Of a stretch of DNA of 56,213 nt, positions 20,829 to 30,176 are shown in pieces. The stretch is from positions 1 through 56,213 of the forward strand of contig CAJEXQ010000014.1 in assembly GCA_903994635.1 (NCBI GenBank), written 5' to 3'. A program made the position numbers and the translations under genes. A model generated the notes under the pieces. The model was not told the DNA's origin. It did not search any database and saw nothing but the letters and a program-made list of their open reading frames with translations. Numbering within the stretch: the first letter of the stretch is position 1; the number at the start of each line of letters is the position of its first letter. The DNA comes from an uncultured Chlorobiaceae bacterium. Lineage in GTDB: Bacteria > Bacteroidota > Chlorobiia > Chlorobiales > Chlorobiaceae.

Positions 20829-21905
20829 ATGAAAATTCTCGACAAGTACATATTCAGGCAGTTTGCGAAATCATTTATTTTCTCTTCTACGGCCTTTGTC
20901 GGCCTGTTCATTCTGGTCACCATGGTCGAACGACTTGATGCCCTGATGGACAACCACCTCAGCCCGCAGGAGGTTGCCCGCTTTTTTTTTCTGACCATTC
21001 CAGCCACCATCCTGATCACCTCCCCAATCAGCACGCTGCTCTCCTCAATACTTGTTTCCGGCAAACTCTCCCTTTCAAGTGAACTTTCGGCAATTCGCTC
21101 CGCAGGTGTGAGTATGCGGCAACTGCTGATCCCTTTTTTTGCTGGCGGCATGCTCATTCTGGCGATGAATCTGCTCAACGCCTGCTGGATAGCCCCCGCA
21201 GCATTCCGCGAAACTCACCTCTTTGAAGAACGATATTTCGTCAAAAAAGACTCACAGAAAGAGAACCATAATATTCATCTTATGGAACCGGGGAACCGGA
21301 TAATATCAATAGGAACTCTTGATCCTGACCGCTTGACTCTCTCTGCGGTCTCCATTGAGGAGCTCACTGGTGCCCACCTCACCTCGCGTATAGATGCAGA
21401 ATCAATGCACTATAATCCGGCAAGGGGAGAGTGGATCATGCAGAACGTTTCAACCCGTTTGTTTGCAGGAACCCATGAGGAGTTCTCTTTCGTGCCGTCA
21501 AAACCGGTAAAACTGGCACTCTCGCCGCACACCCTCAAAGAGTTCAATCTGCAACCGGATGAGATGGACATTTTCCGCCATTACCGCTTTCTTGCTGAAA
21601 AGGAAAACGCTGGTTTTTCCGGAATGGAGAGGTCTATGGTATCATTTCACAACAAATTATCCATGCCATTCGGTTCCCTCATCATTATTCTCATTGGTGT
21701 GCCGCTTTCTGCAAAAAAAAAGCGGGGTGGGCTTGCCACTGAAATAACCATATCGCTTTTTGCCGGTTTTCTCTATCTCGCCCTGCAAAAAACCATTCTG
21801 ATGGCGGGAAACCAGGGAGTTATGGACCCGGCGCTTGCTGCCTGGCTGCCGAATCTGCTTTTTCTCGGTGTTGGCTACGTGATCTATAAAACTGCTATCG
21901 ACTGA
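20829..21905 (+). CDS. LptF/LptG family permease (YjgP/YjgQ)
   Basis: About 358 residues. The family opening KILDKYIFRQFAKSF sets the start at 20829; an ATG at 20823 is equally possible. Three hydrophobic segments precede a periplasmic beta-jellyroll domain (about 130-260), followed by three more (FGSLIIILIGVPLSAKKKRG and beyond). These permeases extract lipopolysaccharide from the inner membrane together with the LptB ATPase. Whether this is LptF or LptG cannot be told from sequence by eye; the second subunit is not adjacent. It converges with hypE, 23 bp apart. Confidence 0.88.
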   Translation: MKILDKYIFRQFAKSFIFSSTAFVGLFILVTMVERLDALMDNHLSPQEVARFFFLTIPATILITSPISTLLSSILVSGKLSLSSELSAIRSAGVSMRQLLIPFFAGGMLILAMNLLNACWIAPAAFRETHLFEERYFVKKDSQKENHNIHLMEPGNRIISIGTLDPDRLTLSAVSIEELTGAHLTSRIDAESMHYNPARGEWIMQNVSTRLFAGTHEEFSFVPSKPVKLALSPHTLKEFNLQPDEMDIFRHYRFLAEKENAGFSGMERSMVSFHNKLSMPFGSLIIILIGVPLSAKKKRGGLATEITISLFAGFLYLALQKTILMAGNQGVMDPALAAWLPNLLFLGVGYVIYKTAID

Positions 21906-21928
21906 ACAGCAACCTGCGGAGAAGTTGA

Positions 21929-22975
21929 TCAGCAGATGCGGGGAAGTTGTTCGCCGAGGGGGAGGTCGATGATGCGGCGGCTGCCGAACGCGGTAAGCAT
22001 GACGACCATGCCGGGGTGATCGTTAACGACTGAGCCAATGATGACGGCACCCCTTCCATGTTCAGAGGAGTGCATCGTGCGGAGAACCTTCTCTGCTTCT
22101 TCGGCGGCCACAGCCACGACAAGTTTTCCTTCGTTGGCGACGTGAAGGGGATCGATGCCAAGCAGTTCGCAGGCGCCCCGCACCTCTGGTTTTACCGGGA
22201 TAGTTATTTCGTTGATTGCAATACCCATTGAGGAGGAGGAGGCAAGTTCGTTCAGGGTTGCGGCAACGCCTCCCCTGGTAGGGTCGCGCATGGCATGAAT
22301 TGAGGTGGGGGCGACATCAAGAATGGCACCAATCATGCTGTTGAGTGCAGCACAGTCACTCGTTATCCGCGACTGGAATGAGAGCCCTTCGCGGGAGGTC
22401 ATGATGGCCATCCCGTGGTCGCCAACCGTTCCTGAAAGGATAATGCTGTCGCCTGGTTTGAGGTTGCGGCAGGAGAGGTTGACTCCCTCCCTGATGATGC
22501 CGATTCCTGAAGTGTTGATGAATATCCGGTCGCACTGCCCTTTGCCAACCACTTTGGTGTCACCAGTCACAATCATCACCCCTGCTTGACGGGCGGCTTC
22601 AGCCATGCTCTTGACGATAAGCTCGAGTTCTGAGAGTGGAAGCCCCTCTTCGAGCACAAAGCCTGCACTGAGGTAAAGAGGCTTTGCCCCGCCGACAGCA
22701 AGGTCGTTAACGGTGCCATTGATGGCGAGTTCTCCAATGTTGCCACCGGGAAAAAACATCGGGCTCACCACGTAGGTATCGGTAGTAAAGGCGATTCGCC
22801 CTGGCGGAAGGTCGAGCTTCGCCTGATCGTCAAGAAGATCAAGAAAGGTGTTGTGGAGATGAGGCATGAATATCCGCTGCATGAGTGCCTGCGATAACCG
22901 CCCCCCGGCGCCATGGGCCATCTGGACAGTTTCGTGCTGCATAATGGGAGCGGGGCAGAGTGGTGTGATTGTCAT
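21929..22975 (-). CDS. hypE: Hydrogenase maturation protein HypE
   Basis: 348 residues. HypE dehydrates the S-carboxamide placed on its C-terminal cysteine to a thiocyanate, the source of the cyanide ligands of [NiFe] hydrogenase. The C-terminus is PRIC, with the acceptor cysteine as last residue, exactly as required. The AIR-synthase-like ATP region is clear (AHGAGGRLSQALM, FTTDTYVVSPMFFPGG, NDLAVGGAKPLYLS). It is the last gene of the hyp unit and begins 2 bp after the hypD stop. Confidence 0.97.
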   Translation of the reverse strand: MTITPLCPAPIMQHETVQMAHGAGGRLSQALMQRIFMPHLHNTFLDLLDDQAKLDLPPGRIAFTTDTYVVSPMFFPGGNIGELAINGTVNDLAVGGAKPLYLSAGFVLEEGLPLSELELIVKSMAEAARQAGVMIVTGDTKVVGKGQCDRIFINTSGIGIIREGVNLSCRNLKPGDSIILSGTVGDHGMAIMTSREGLSFQSRITSDCAALNSMIGAILDVAPTSIHAMRDPTRGGVAATLNELASSSSMGIAINEITIPVKPEVRGACELLGIDPLHVANEGKLVVAVAAEEAEKVLRTMHSSEHGRGAVIIGSVVNDHPGMVVMLTAFGSRRIIDLPLGEQLPRIC

Positions 22976-22977
22976 GG

Positions 22978-24078
22978 TTACTTGAGGTGATAGTTATAAT
23001 AGGCGGCACAGGCCCCTTCGGAGGAGACCATGGTGGCACCGAGCGGATGCTCCGGTGTGCACTCTCTGGCAAAGGCGGGACAGCCGCCGGGTTTCAGCAT
23101 CCCCTGCAGAACACTTCCGCTCATGCAGAGTGATGACTCTTCGGCCCGGATATGGGCGACATTAAACTTTTTTTCAGCATCGTACCGCGCAAACGCTTCC
23201 CTGAGGCCAAGGCCGCTGCCAGCAATAAGGCCAATCCCGCGCCACTGACGATCGGTCACCTCAAAAACCTGATTGATAATCTCCTGAGCGACACGGTTGC
23301 CCTCACGGCTCACCACCCGCCCATAGCGGTTCACCACCTCAGCCCTTCCCTCTTCAAGCAGCTCGACGGTTTTCAGAATTCCTGCAAGCAGGTCAACCGG
23401 CTCAAATCCGGTCGGCACTATAGGCACCTGAAACTCTCGGGCGACTGGCTCGTACTCCTGGTAACCCATTACTGCACAGACGTGGCCTGCGGCAAGAAAA
23501 CCCTGAACGCGGTTCCCCGGCGATGAGAGAATTGCCCGCATGGCTGGAGGAACCATCACCTGGCTCACCAGAACACTGAAATTTTCAATCCCTTCTCGAT
23601 TAGCCTGCCAGACCGCCATGGCATTGGCTGGCGCGGTCGTCTCGAAGCCGACGGCAAAAAATACCACCTCTTTTGAAGGGTTGTCGCGGGCAATCTGCAG
23701 GGCCTCGAGTGGTGAAAAGAGAATGCGAACATCTCCGCCCTCACTGCGCACCATTAAGAGATCCCTTGAATTGCCGGGCACCCGCAACATATCGCCGAAA
23801 CTGGTAAATATCACCTCTTCCCGTCCGGCGATGGCGAGAGCCCGCTCTATGGATTCAAGGGGCGTCACGCAGACCGGGCACCCTGGGCCATGTACCAGTT
23901 CAATGCACTCTGGCAGCAGTTGGTCAATGCCGTTGCGGATAATGGAGTGAGTTTGCCCGCCACAAATCTCCATGACTGTCCAGTGCCGGGTTGCTTTTCT
24001 CCGAATCTCGTCAAGAAGCTTCCGGGCAAGCTCCGGATCACGGTATTCATCGATATATTTCATTGGGGTCGGTGTCAC
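22978..24078 (-). CDS. hypD: Hydrogenase maturation protein HypD
   Basis: 366 residues. HypD is the Fe-S scaffold on which the Fe(CN)2CO unit is built with HypC. Visible landmarks: C39 in [11 protein letters not shown]67 and C70 in [24 protein letters not shown], and C-terminal cluster cysteines in [19 protein letters not shown] and GACAAYY. The start codon overlaps the hypC stop by 4 bp (ATGA), pointing to translational coupling between these two direct partners. Confidence 0.97.
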   Translation of the reverse strand: MTPTPMKYIDEYRDPELARKLLDEIRRKATRHWTVMEICGGQTHSIIRNGIDQLLPECIELVHGPGCPVCVTPLESIERALAIAGREEVIFTSFGDMLRVPGNSRDLLMVRSEGGDVRILFSPLEALQIARDNPSKEVVFFAVGFETTAPANAMAVWQANREGIENFSVLVSQVMVPPAMRAILSSPGNRVQGFLAAGHVCAVMGYQEYEPVAREFQVPIVPTGFEPVDLLAGILKTVELLEEGRAEVVNRYGRVVSREGNRVAQEIINQVFEVTDRQWRGIGLIAGSGLGLREAFARYDAEKKFNVAHIRAEESSLCMSGSVLQGMLKPGGCPAFARECTPEHPLGATMVSSEGACAAYYNYHLK

Positions 24079-24347
24079 AGAGATTCCGGAAGGGGTGGCT
24101 CTTCGTCGGGCTGAAAAGCTCCGCTGTCGATCAGTTCCTGCCAGAGCTTCAGGCTTTCGGCGGCCTCCTCTTCGTCAATAATTTTCAGGGCGAATCCGGC
24201 ATGTACAATGGTGTACTGGCCCACCTTGATATCGGGCACATATTCAAGGCAAGCCCTTGTTTTTGAACCGTTCACGTCAATGGTACCCATCTTGAGACCA
24301 TTTTCCGTGGTACATTCGAGAAGTTTTCCGGGGATGGCGAGGCACAT
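24075..24347 (-). CDS. hypC: Hydrogenase maturation chaperone HypC/HupF
   Basis: 90 residues, opening [11 protein letters not shown]. After removal of Met1 the cysteine at position 2 binds the iron precursor, and H49 (IVHAGFAL) is the second conserved ligand. An acidic C-terminal extension of about 15 residues is unremarkable. It shuttles iron between HypD and the hydrogenase large subunit. An 81-bp gap separates it from hypF. Confidence 0.95.
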   Translation of the reverse strand: MCLAIPGKLLECTTENGLKMGTIDVNGSKTRACLEYVPDIKVGQYTIVHAGFALKIIDEEEAAESLKLWQELIDSGAFQPDEEPPLPESL

Positions 24348-24428
24348 GGGTTCAAATTTTTTTTGAACGATAGGAGGAATCGGTGAAATATGATATATGG
24401 GACTTATTATAAAAAACTACAGGACTTC

Positions 24429-26801
24429 TTAACGAATACCTTTGAGGTAATTGCGCCCGATAATCGCCTGGCCAAGCGAAAGACCGCCGTCGTTGGCGGG
24501 AGTTTTTGCGTGGGTGAGCACTTTGTAGCCTGCCTGTTGCAGTTCATGCAACAAGGTAATAAAGAGAAGCTCGTTCTGAAAAACCCCTCCGCTCAGTACT
24601 ACTGTTTTCATGCTGGCAGCTTTGGCAGCTTTGCCAATTATCTCCAGAAAGCAGGTTATCAGAGTGCGGTGGAATCTCTGGCTGATTTCAGTGACTGGCA
24701 TCCCTTGTTGCAAGGCAGTGGCAATATCCTGAATAATTGGCGACACCATCATTATCCAGCGGCCTTTTTTTTGCTGCTGAGGCTCCTCTTTATCAATAGT
24801 TTTTCCTGGCTGTAGTGCGCCGTTCAGGGCGTAGCGAAACTTTTTATCTCCCACAGCCCCATTCGCTGCATGCATCAGCACTATGGCAGCCTCTCCTTCA
24901 TAGGTGATCTTCCCCCGCAGGTTGCAGAGCGCGGCGACGGCATCGAAAAGTCGGCCACAGCTTGATGTTTCAACAATGTTCACCTTTTTTTCGAGCAGCT
25001 CAAGAACCGGCGCAATCTCCCTCCCTTTCATAAATGGCAGCTCGGGCATATCGACGCAGCTTCTGTGAAGATAACCAAGCGCCAGACGCCATGGCTGCAT
25101 GACCGCCGCATCACCACCCGGCAGCGGCATAGACTCCAGTGAGGCAAAGCGTTCCACTCCGGAAGCATCGCCGATCAGCAGCTCGCCACCCCATATCGTG
25201 CCATCGGTTCCGTAGCCGGTACCATCAAGAATCAGCCCGATGGCAGGCCCCTCCTCCCTGTTTTCAGCGAGGCAAGCAACAAGATGGGCATGATGGTGCT
25301 GAACGCCAAGTAATGGAATATTCTGGTGTTGTGCCCATTGCGTCGTCATATATCCAGGATGAAGATCGTGCACCACAAGCTCCGGTGTAGCCTGAAAAAG
25401 ATGTTGCAAGTGCTCAACAACGTACTCAAAATGGCGGTAGGCCTCAAAGTTTTTCATGTCGCCGATATGCTGGCTCATCAGCGCATGGGTGCCTTTCAAC
25501 AGGGTAATGGTGTTTTTAAGCTCTCCTCCGGTTCCAAGCACCGTTGCCCCCCCTTCCCTGAGAGTGATCGGCGCTGGCACATATCCCCTGCTCCGCCTGA
25601 TATGGCGAAGTTCTCCTGAAAGGTGGATGGTTACCGAATCGTCGCACTTAAGATAGATGGGGCGATTATGGAGCAAAAAAGCATCCGCAATGGCTGTGAG
25701 GCGCAAGAGCGCTTCATCATTATCGTTGACAATGGGCTCTTCGCTGAAATTTGCACTGGTCATCACCAGCAGGGCGGGCCCCGATTCGAAGAGCAGGGCA
25801 TGCAATGGAGTATAGGGAAGCATGACACCAAGTCGATCGTAGCCCGGAGCTACAGATGGCGCCAGCGGACTGCCCATTTTCTTGTTGAGGAGCACAATGG
25901 GGGCTTCCGCTGACATCAAGGCAGCAAGCTCACCCTCATTGACTTCGCAGCAGCTCCTGACCTGAACGATATCGCGCATCATCACCGCAAAAGGCTTTGT
26001 TTCACGCCCCTTTCGCTCCCGGAGCCTCCTTACCGCACTCTCATTACTGGCATCAACAGCAAGATGAAAACCTCCAACTCCCTTCAGAGCAAGAATATAC
26101 CCCTGTTTAATCAACACAACAGCTTCTGTCACAGCATCACCCGTCAACGGCTTTGCAAACTCAGGGTGACAATTGGTCTGCGCCACATCACCCACCATCA
26201 TCGGCAAACCAGCCGCGTCAAGCAGCACAAGTGCAGGGCCACACACCGGGCAGGCATTGGGCTGGGCATGAAAACGGCGGTCGAAAGGATCATGATACTC
26301 GCGCTCACACTCCGGGCACAACGTGAAAGAGTGCATTGAGGTAGATAAGCGGTCATAAGGGAGGCTCTTAACTATGGTGTAACGAGGGCCGCAATTGGTG
26401 CAGTTGATGAAGGGGTAGCGAAAACGACGATTTACAGGATCCAGAAGTTCACGGCGGCAATCGCTGCAAAGAGCAATATCAGGTGGAATGAGTGTCTCAA
26501 CCTCGGCGCCATGGCTCGAATCCCCAATGGAAAATCCCTCCTCCACAACGCATTCAATGGCGCTCTCTTCGATTGCCTCAATGCGGGCAAGCGGTGGAGG
26601 GTCGCTCTGCAGTGCACAATAAAATTTGTCGAGACGCTCGGCAGGGCCCTGTACCTCAATCACAACACCTGACGGGGTATTGCAAATAAACCCTTTCAGC
26701 CCTGACTCGACAGCAATACGGTAGACAAATGGCCTGAACCCGACCCCCTGTACAATCCCGTTAACCAGCAGACGCCGCCGAGCCTCCCCCTGAGTGTTCA
26801 A
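24429..26801 (-). CDS. hypF: Carbamoyltransferase HypF
   Basis: 790 residues from a TTG at 26801 that overlaps the hypB stop as TTGA; a longer frame from a TTG at 26837 would overlap hypB by 40 bp and is less likely. Domains in order: acylphosphatase (GIVQGVGFRPFVYR, about 15-28), four-cysteine zinc pairs (first at about C112 and C115: CSDCRREL; then CTNCGPRYT, CPECEREY, CPVCGP), a YrdC-like domain (LKGVGGFHLAVDA) and a Kae1-like domain with HHHAHLVAC. HypF converts carbamoyl phosphate to carbamoyl-AMP and passes the carbamoyl group to HypE. Complete and of normal length. Confidence 0.96.
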   Translation of the reverse strand: MNTQGEARRRLLVNGIVQGVGFRPFVYRIAVESGLKGFICNTPSGVVIEVQGPAERLDKFYCALQSDPPPLARIEAIEESAIECVVEEGFSIGDSSHGAEVETLIPPDIALCSDCRRELLDPVNRRFRYPFINCTNCGPRYTIVKSLPYDRLSTSMHSFTLCPECEREYHDPFDRRFHAQPNACPVCGPALVLLDAAGLPMMVGDVAQTNCHPEFAKPLTGDAVTEAVVLIKQGYILALKGVGGFHLAVDASNESAVRRLRERKGRETKPFAVMMRDIVQVRSCCEVNEGELAALMSAEAPIVLLNKKMGSPLAPSVAPGYDRLGVMLPYTPLHALLFESGPALLVMTSANFSEEPIVNDNDEALLRLTAIADAFLLHNRPIYLKCDDSVTIHLSGELRHIRRSRGYVPAPITLREGGATVLGTGGELKNTITLLKGTHALMSQHIGDMKNFEAYRHFEYVVEHLQHLFQATPELVVHDLHPGYMTTQWAQHQNIPLLGVQHHHAHLVACLAENREEGPAIGLILDGTGYGTDGTIWGGELLIGDASGVERFASLESMPLPGGDAAVMQPWRLALGYLHRSCVDMPELPFMKGREIAPVLELLEKKVNIVETSSCGRLFDAVAALCNLRGKITYEGEAAIVLMHAANGAVGDKKFRYALNGALQPGKTIDKEEPQQQKKGRWIMMVSPIIQDIATALQQGMPVTEISQRFHRTLITCFLEIIGKAAKAASMKTVVLSGGVFQNELLFITLLHELQQAGYKVLTHAKTPANDGGLSLGQAIIGRNYLKGIR

Positions 26802-27649
26802 TGGTGTAACAATCTCTTTTTGAGCCACTCCAGCCAAACCGCAAGCCCCTCACCAGTTTTCGCCGATACCTCAAACCACTCCAGATGATGGTTAACCCGC
26901 ATGGCATTCTCCCGACACTTCGCCACATCAAACTCAACATAAGGCAACAGGTCGATCTTGTTGAGAATGCAGAGATCGGCCTCATGAAACATGGTCGGAT
27001 ACTTCATCGGCTTGTCGTCGCCCTCCGTCACACTGATAATCACCACCTTCAGGGCTTCGCCGAGGTCGAAGAGAGCCGGGCAGACAAGGTTTCCGACATT
27101 CTCGATACAGAGCAGGGAATTATCCTGTAGATCAAGCTCCTTGACCGCACGGTTCACCATCAAAGCATCCAGATGACATCCTGAACCGGTATTGATCTGG
27201 ATCACCGGCACGCCAAGGGCATGGATACGGTCGGCATCATTGGTGGTCTGCTGGTCACCCTCAATAACGGCGACCGGAATGCGCTGTTGCAGGAGTGGAA
27301 TAATTTTTTCGAGCAGAGTGGTTTTTCCCGAGCCCGGAGAGCTGAGAAAATTCAGGGCAAAAATGTGCCTCGCCTCAAAATATCCCCGATTTCTTTCGGC
27401 AAGAAGATTGTTTTTCTGAAGAACATCCTGTTCGAGCACAATCTTCCGGCTGCTCCCTTCATGGTGATGATGCCCATGCCCATGATTGTGGCTCCCCTCT
27501 TGGACATTGGCTGAAGAGTGATGTTCCTCACCGGTATGCGAAGGGGTATGCTCATGGGTGCCGTCGCTGACATGAAGATGATAATCGCTCTCGCCGGGTT
27601 TACGGAGCACTGCCCCGCTACCATCCGAACAACCGCAGGTATCGCACAT
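26798..27649 (-). CDS. hypB: Nickel-delivery GTPase HypB with histidine-rich region
   Basis: 283 residues. The N-terminus MCDTCGC is a high-affinity nickel motif. Residues about 24-63 contain 14 histidines, including HNHGHGHHHH, so the protein should also store nickel. The SIMIBI GTPase domain has P-loop SPGSGKTT at 104-111, and the metal-site region with GSGCHLDA, then NVGNLVCPA and NKIDLLPY. HypB inserts nickel with HypA, whose gene is 4 bp upstream. Confidence 0.97.
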   Translation of the reverse strand: MCDTCGCSDGSGAVLRKPGESDYHLHVSDGTHEHTPSHTGEEHHSSANVQEGSHNHGHGHHHHEGSSRKIVLEQDVLQKNNLLAERNRGYFEARHIFALNFLSSPGSGKTTLLEKIIPLLQQRIPVAVIEGDQQTTNDADRIHALGVPVIQINTGSGCHLDALMVNRAVKELDLQDNSLLCIENVGNLVCPALFDLGEALKVVIISVTEGDDKPMKYPTMFHEADLCILNKIDLLPYVEFDVAKCRENAMRVNHHLEWFEVSAKTGEGLAVWLEWLKKRLLHH

Positions 27650-27653
27650 TCTG

Positions 27654-28007
27654 TTACTCTCCCTCTTCTTCTATGGTTATTGATTGAATCAAAAACTCCT
27701 CACCCGAGATAATTTTTATCCGCAGTGAACGACAACCGGGGCACTCTGCATAATAAAAATTAACAGGAAAAGTCATGCCACACTCCCCGCACTCGCCTGT
27801 TCCTTCCGGTTCCTCAATAGCAAGCAGCGCCTCTTCGGCAAGCGTCCCCTTTGCTGCCGCTGAAAAACAGAATTTCAATGACTCTGGTTCAATGCCAGCA
27901 AGTTTTCCGACAAGCAGATCAACTCCCGAAACTCTTGCGGCACCCTCTTCTCGTGCTTTTGTTTCTACTGCTTCAACGATTGAAATCGCTATACTCATCT
28001 CGTGCAT
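27654..28007 (-). CDS. hypA: Nickel metallochaperone HypA
   Basis: 117 residues. H2 in MHEMSIA is the nickel ligand. The zinc site is formed by C73 and C76 (CGEC) and C89 and C92 (CPGC). First gene of the minus-strand hyp unit in the order A-B-F-C-D-E. The 180-bp region to the divergent pyrB must contain the promoter; I cannot assign one with confidence. Confidence 0.95.
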   Translation of the reverse strand: MHEMSIAISIVEAVETKAREEGAARVSGVDLLVGKLAGIEPESLKFCFSAAAKGTLAEEALLAIEEPEGTGECGECGMTFPVNFYYAECPGCRSLRIKIISGEEFLIQSITIEEEGE

Positions 28008-28187
28008 AACTCAAGAAAATAATCATTTCCAAAAACTAGCACAATTAGCGACCAATATGCAGCACCTCCACACGGCTCCCTACTGACTACTGATTACTGC
28101 CCACTTCCCCAAGGTAGTTCATCATCATCAATTTTTATTGTACATTTGAAAAATTTCTTCCTGAAACGCAGCAAATAACAGCAAGAA

Positions 28188-29114
28188 TTGAAGCACCTTA
28201 CAGGATTATGCAATCTCCCGGCCTGCGAAATTACCAAACTACTCGACATGGCCACAGGGTTTAAAAAAGAGTTGACCACTGAAAATCCCTCCTTTGAACC
28301 CTCTCTTCGTAATAAACGCATTGCTCTGGTTTTTTTTGAAAATTCAACCCGAACCCGATTTTCCTTTGAGATAGCTGCCCGTCACCTCGGAGCTGGAACA
28401 CTCAATTTCAGCGCCTCCTCAAGCAGCGTCAGCAAGGGAGAGACCCTCGGCGACACCATCAAAAACCTTGAAGCAATGCAGATGGATGCCTTTGTGCTGC
28501 GCCATCCCTCTTCGGGATCTGCGGATTTTGTTACGGCAATAACCTCCAAAAATGTCATCAACGCTGGCGACGGATCGCATGAGCACCCTACACAAGCGCT
28601 GCTCGACATGTTTACCCTGCGCGACTATTTTGGTAAAATTGAGGGGCTCAGGGTCATCATTATCGGCGATGTTCTCCATAGTCGCGTCGCCCGTTCCAAT
28701 ATCTATGGTCTCCTTACGGCTGGTGCTGAAGTTGGGCTCTGTTGCCCGGTCACCCTTATGCCACCCGATGCCGACAAACTTGGTGTTACCCTTTTCACCA
28801 ACCTTGATCGCGCCATTGCATGGGCCGACACAGCAATTGTGCTTCGCCTGCAACTTGAGCGTGCAACAGGTGGATACCTGCCATCCCTTGAAGAGTATTC
28901 CTTCTATTACGGTCTTACTGACGAACGCCTTGAGCGGATACAGAAACATCTTCTGGTGCTTCATCCGGGGCCAATCAACCGGGAGATTGAGATATCAAGC
29001 CATGTTGCCGATCGCATACAACCGCCGGGCTATTCAAGAAGCATGTTGCTTGAACAGGTTACCAATGGCGTAGCCATCCGCATGGCAGTGCTGAAAACCC
29101 TGCTTGCCCCATAA
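28188..29114 (+). CDS. pyrB: Aspartate carbamoyltransferase, catalytic chain
   Basis: 308 residues. It makes carbamoyl aspartate in pyrimidine synthesis. Carbamoyl phosphate motif STRTRFSFE and HPTQALLD, plus HPGPINREIEI near the C-terminus, are diagnostic. The start must be the TTG at 28188, because an in-frame TAA lies at 28176-28178 and no ATG occurs before the conserved MKHLTGLCNLP block. pyrI is not adjacent. HypF and PyrB both consume carbamoyl phosphate, but their genes are divergent, so this is probably coincidental. Confidence 0.95.
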   Translation: MKHLTGLCNLPACEITKLLDMATGFKKELTTENPSFEPSLRNKRIALVFFENSTRTRFSFEIAARHLGAGTLNFSASSSSVSKGETLGDTIKNLEAMQMDAFVLRHPSSGSADFVTAITSKNVINAGDGSHEHPTQALLDMFTLRDYFGKIEGLRVIIIGDVLHSRVARSNIYGLLTAGAEVGLCCPVTLMPPDADKLGVTLFTNLDRAIAWADTAIVLRLQLERATGGYLPSLEEYSFYYGLTDERLERIQKHLLVLHPGPINREIEISSHVADRIQPPGYSRSMLLEQVTNGVAIRMAVLKTLLAP

Positions 29115-29127
29115 AACCGTTATTGCC

Positions 29128-30030
29128 ATGAACAAAAAACCTTCAAGCACAGTGAAACGCATCAATGCTCTTTCTGCTACAGTTTTCATGCTGGCCGCAT
29201 CACACCTTGTGTCTCCTGGTAACGCTACGGCAGAACCGCTGCAGAAACCGGCATCCAAAACGATCTTTGCTCCGCTTCTGGCAGACCCGCTGGAACCACG
29301 AATTGCAGTGATGCCATCACTGAACGAACGCTCTCTGCAACTCGATATCGGATCATCTGCCGACCTCTACCAGAGCAACGATCGGGAATTTGCCGCAGGT
29401 GTTGATTTTGGCACCTACTCACGACTTAAACGAAGCAATGAATTCAAATTCCCTGTTGATGCTGTCGATTATCTTTTCGGCATCAACGCCAGTTGGAAAA
29501 AGCCCTTCCAAAATGAGAGGCTTCCTTTCAATGAATTCAGTGCAAAAGTGCGATTAAGCCACATCTCAGCCCATTTTGAAGATGGCCACTACGATGCTGA
29601 AAACAACCAGTGGATCCGGCAGGACGACTGGGCGGGAACGATTCCCTTCACCTACAGCCGTGAATTTGTGAATCTCGTTCTGGCGCTCAGCTCACCGGGC
29701 CACCGGGTATATGCTGGCTATCAGTATCTCTACCACACGCTCCCGGAGGGCATCAATCCACACACATTTCAGGCCGGGGCTGAAATCTCCACTCCCGGCA
29801 ACACCTATATTGCTGCAGATTTTAAACTGTTACCAATATGGCAGCCATCACTTGAGGCAACAAGAGGACACCGGGGAACCTGGAACCTGCAAGCAGGCAA
29901 GCGCCTCGACAACATCGGCCTTGAAAAGGTCAGAATGGCCTGCAACTACTATTCCGGCATCAGCCGCCAGGGCATGTACTTCTACCATCCAGAGAGCTAT
30001 ATCACAGCAGGGATCATTATCGATTTTTGA
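29128..30030 (+). CDS. DUF1207-like exported protein
   Basis: 300 residues from the ATG at 29128; a longer frame from 29104 would overlap the pyrB stop. A signal peptide (LSATVFMLAASHLVSPGNATA) precedes the block IFAPLLADPLEPRIAVMPSL, which I recognise from DUF1207 proteins. Alternating aromatic and polar segments such as HRVYAGYQYLYHT, and the final YITAGIIIDF, point to an outer-membrane beta-barrel. Function unknown. It probably shares a transcript with pyrB, with no obvious logic. Confidence 0.6.
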   Translation: MNKKPSSTVKRINALSATVFMLAASHLVSPGNATAEPLQKPASKTIFAPLLADPLEPRIAVMPSLNERSLQLDIGSSADLYQSNDREFAAGVDFGTYSRLKRSNEFKFPVDAVDYLFGINASWKKPFQNERLPFNEFSAKVRLSHISAHFEDGHYDAENNQWIRQDDWAGTIPFTYSREFVNLVLALSSPGHRVYAGYQYLYHTLPEGINPHTFQAGAEISTPGNTYIAADFKLLPIWQPSLEATRGHRGTWNLQAGKRLDNIGLEKVRMACNYYSGISRQGMYFYHPESYITAGIIIDF

Positions 30031-30047
30031 AGAGCAAAAAAACAGCC

Positions 30048-30076
30048 TTGCTTGTTAACTGAAATATTTATTATAT
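30048..30076 (+). promoter_or_regulatory. Putative sigma-70-type promoter of the porin-like gene
   Basis: TTGCTT (30048-30053) and TTATAT (30071-30076) are 17 bp apart. A long 5' leader of about 90 nt follows, with a run of nine A near 30090. Match by eye only. Confidence 0.4.
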
Positions 30077-30176
30077 TGCGCTCGTGCGAAAAAAAAATTC
30101 ATCTTCGTCAGCATCTGTTCTTAGGGGATGAAACGTTTTTTCTGATTACCACACAAAACCTAATGGAGAAAAAGAG

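Noticed and set aside
28060..28100. Short TACTGA-type direct repeats between hypA and pyrB considered as operators
   Set aside because: Only short imperfect repeats (CTACTGACTACTGATTACTG), no symmetry and no promoter box nearby that I could defend.
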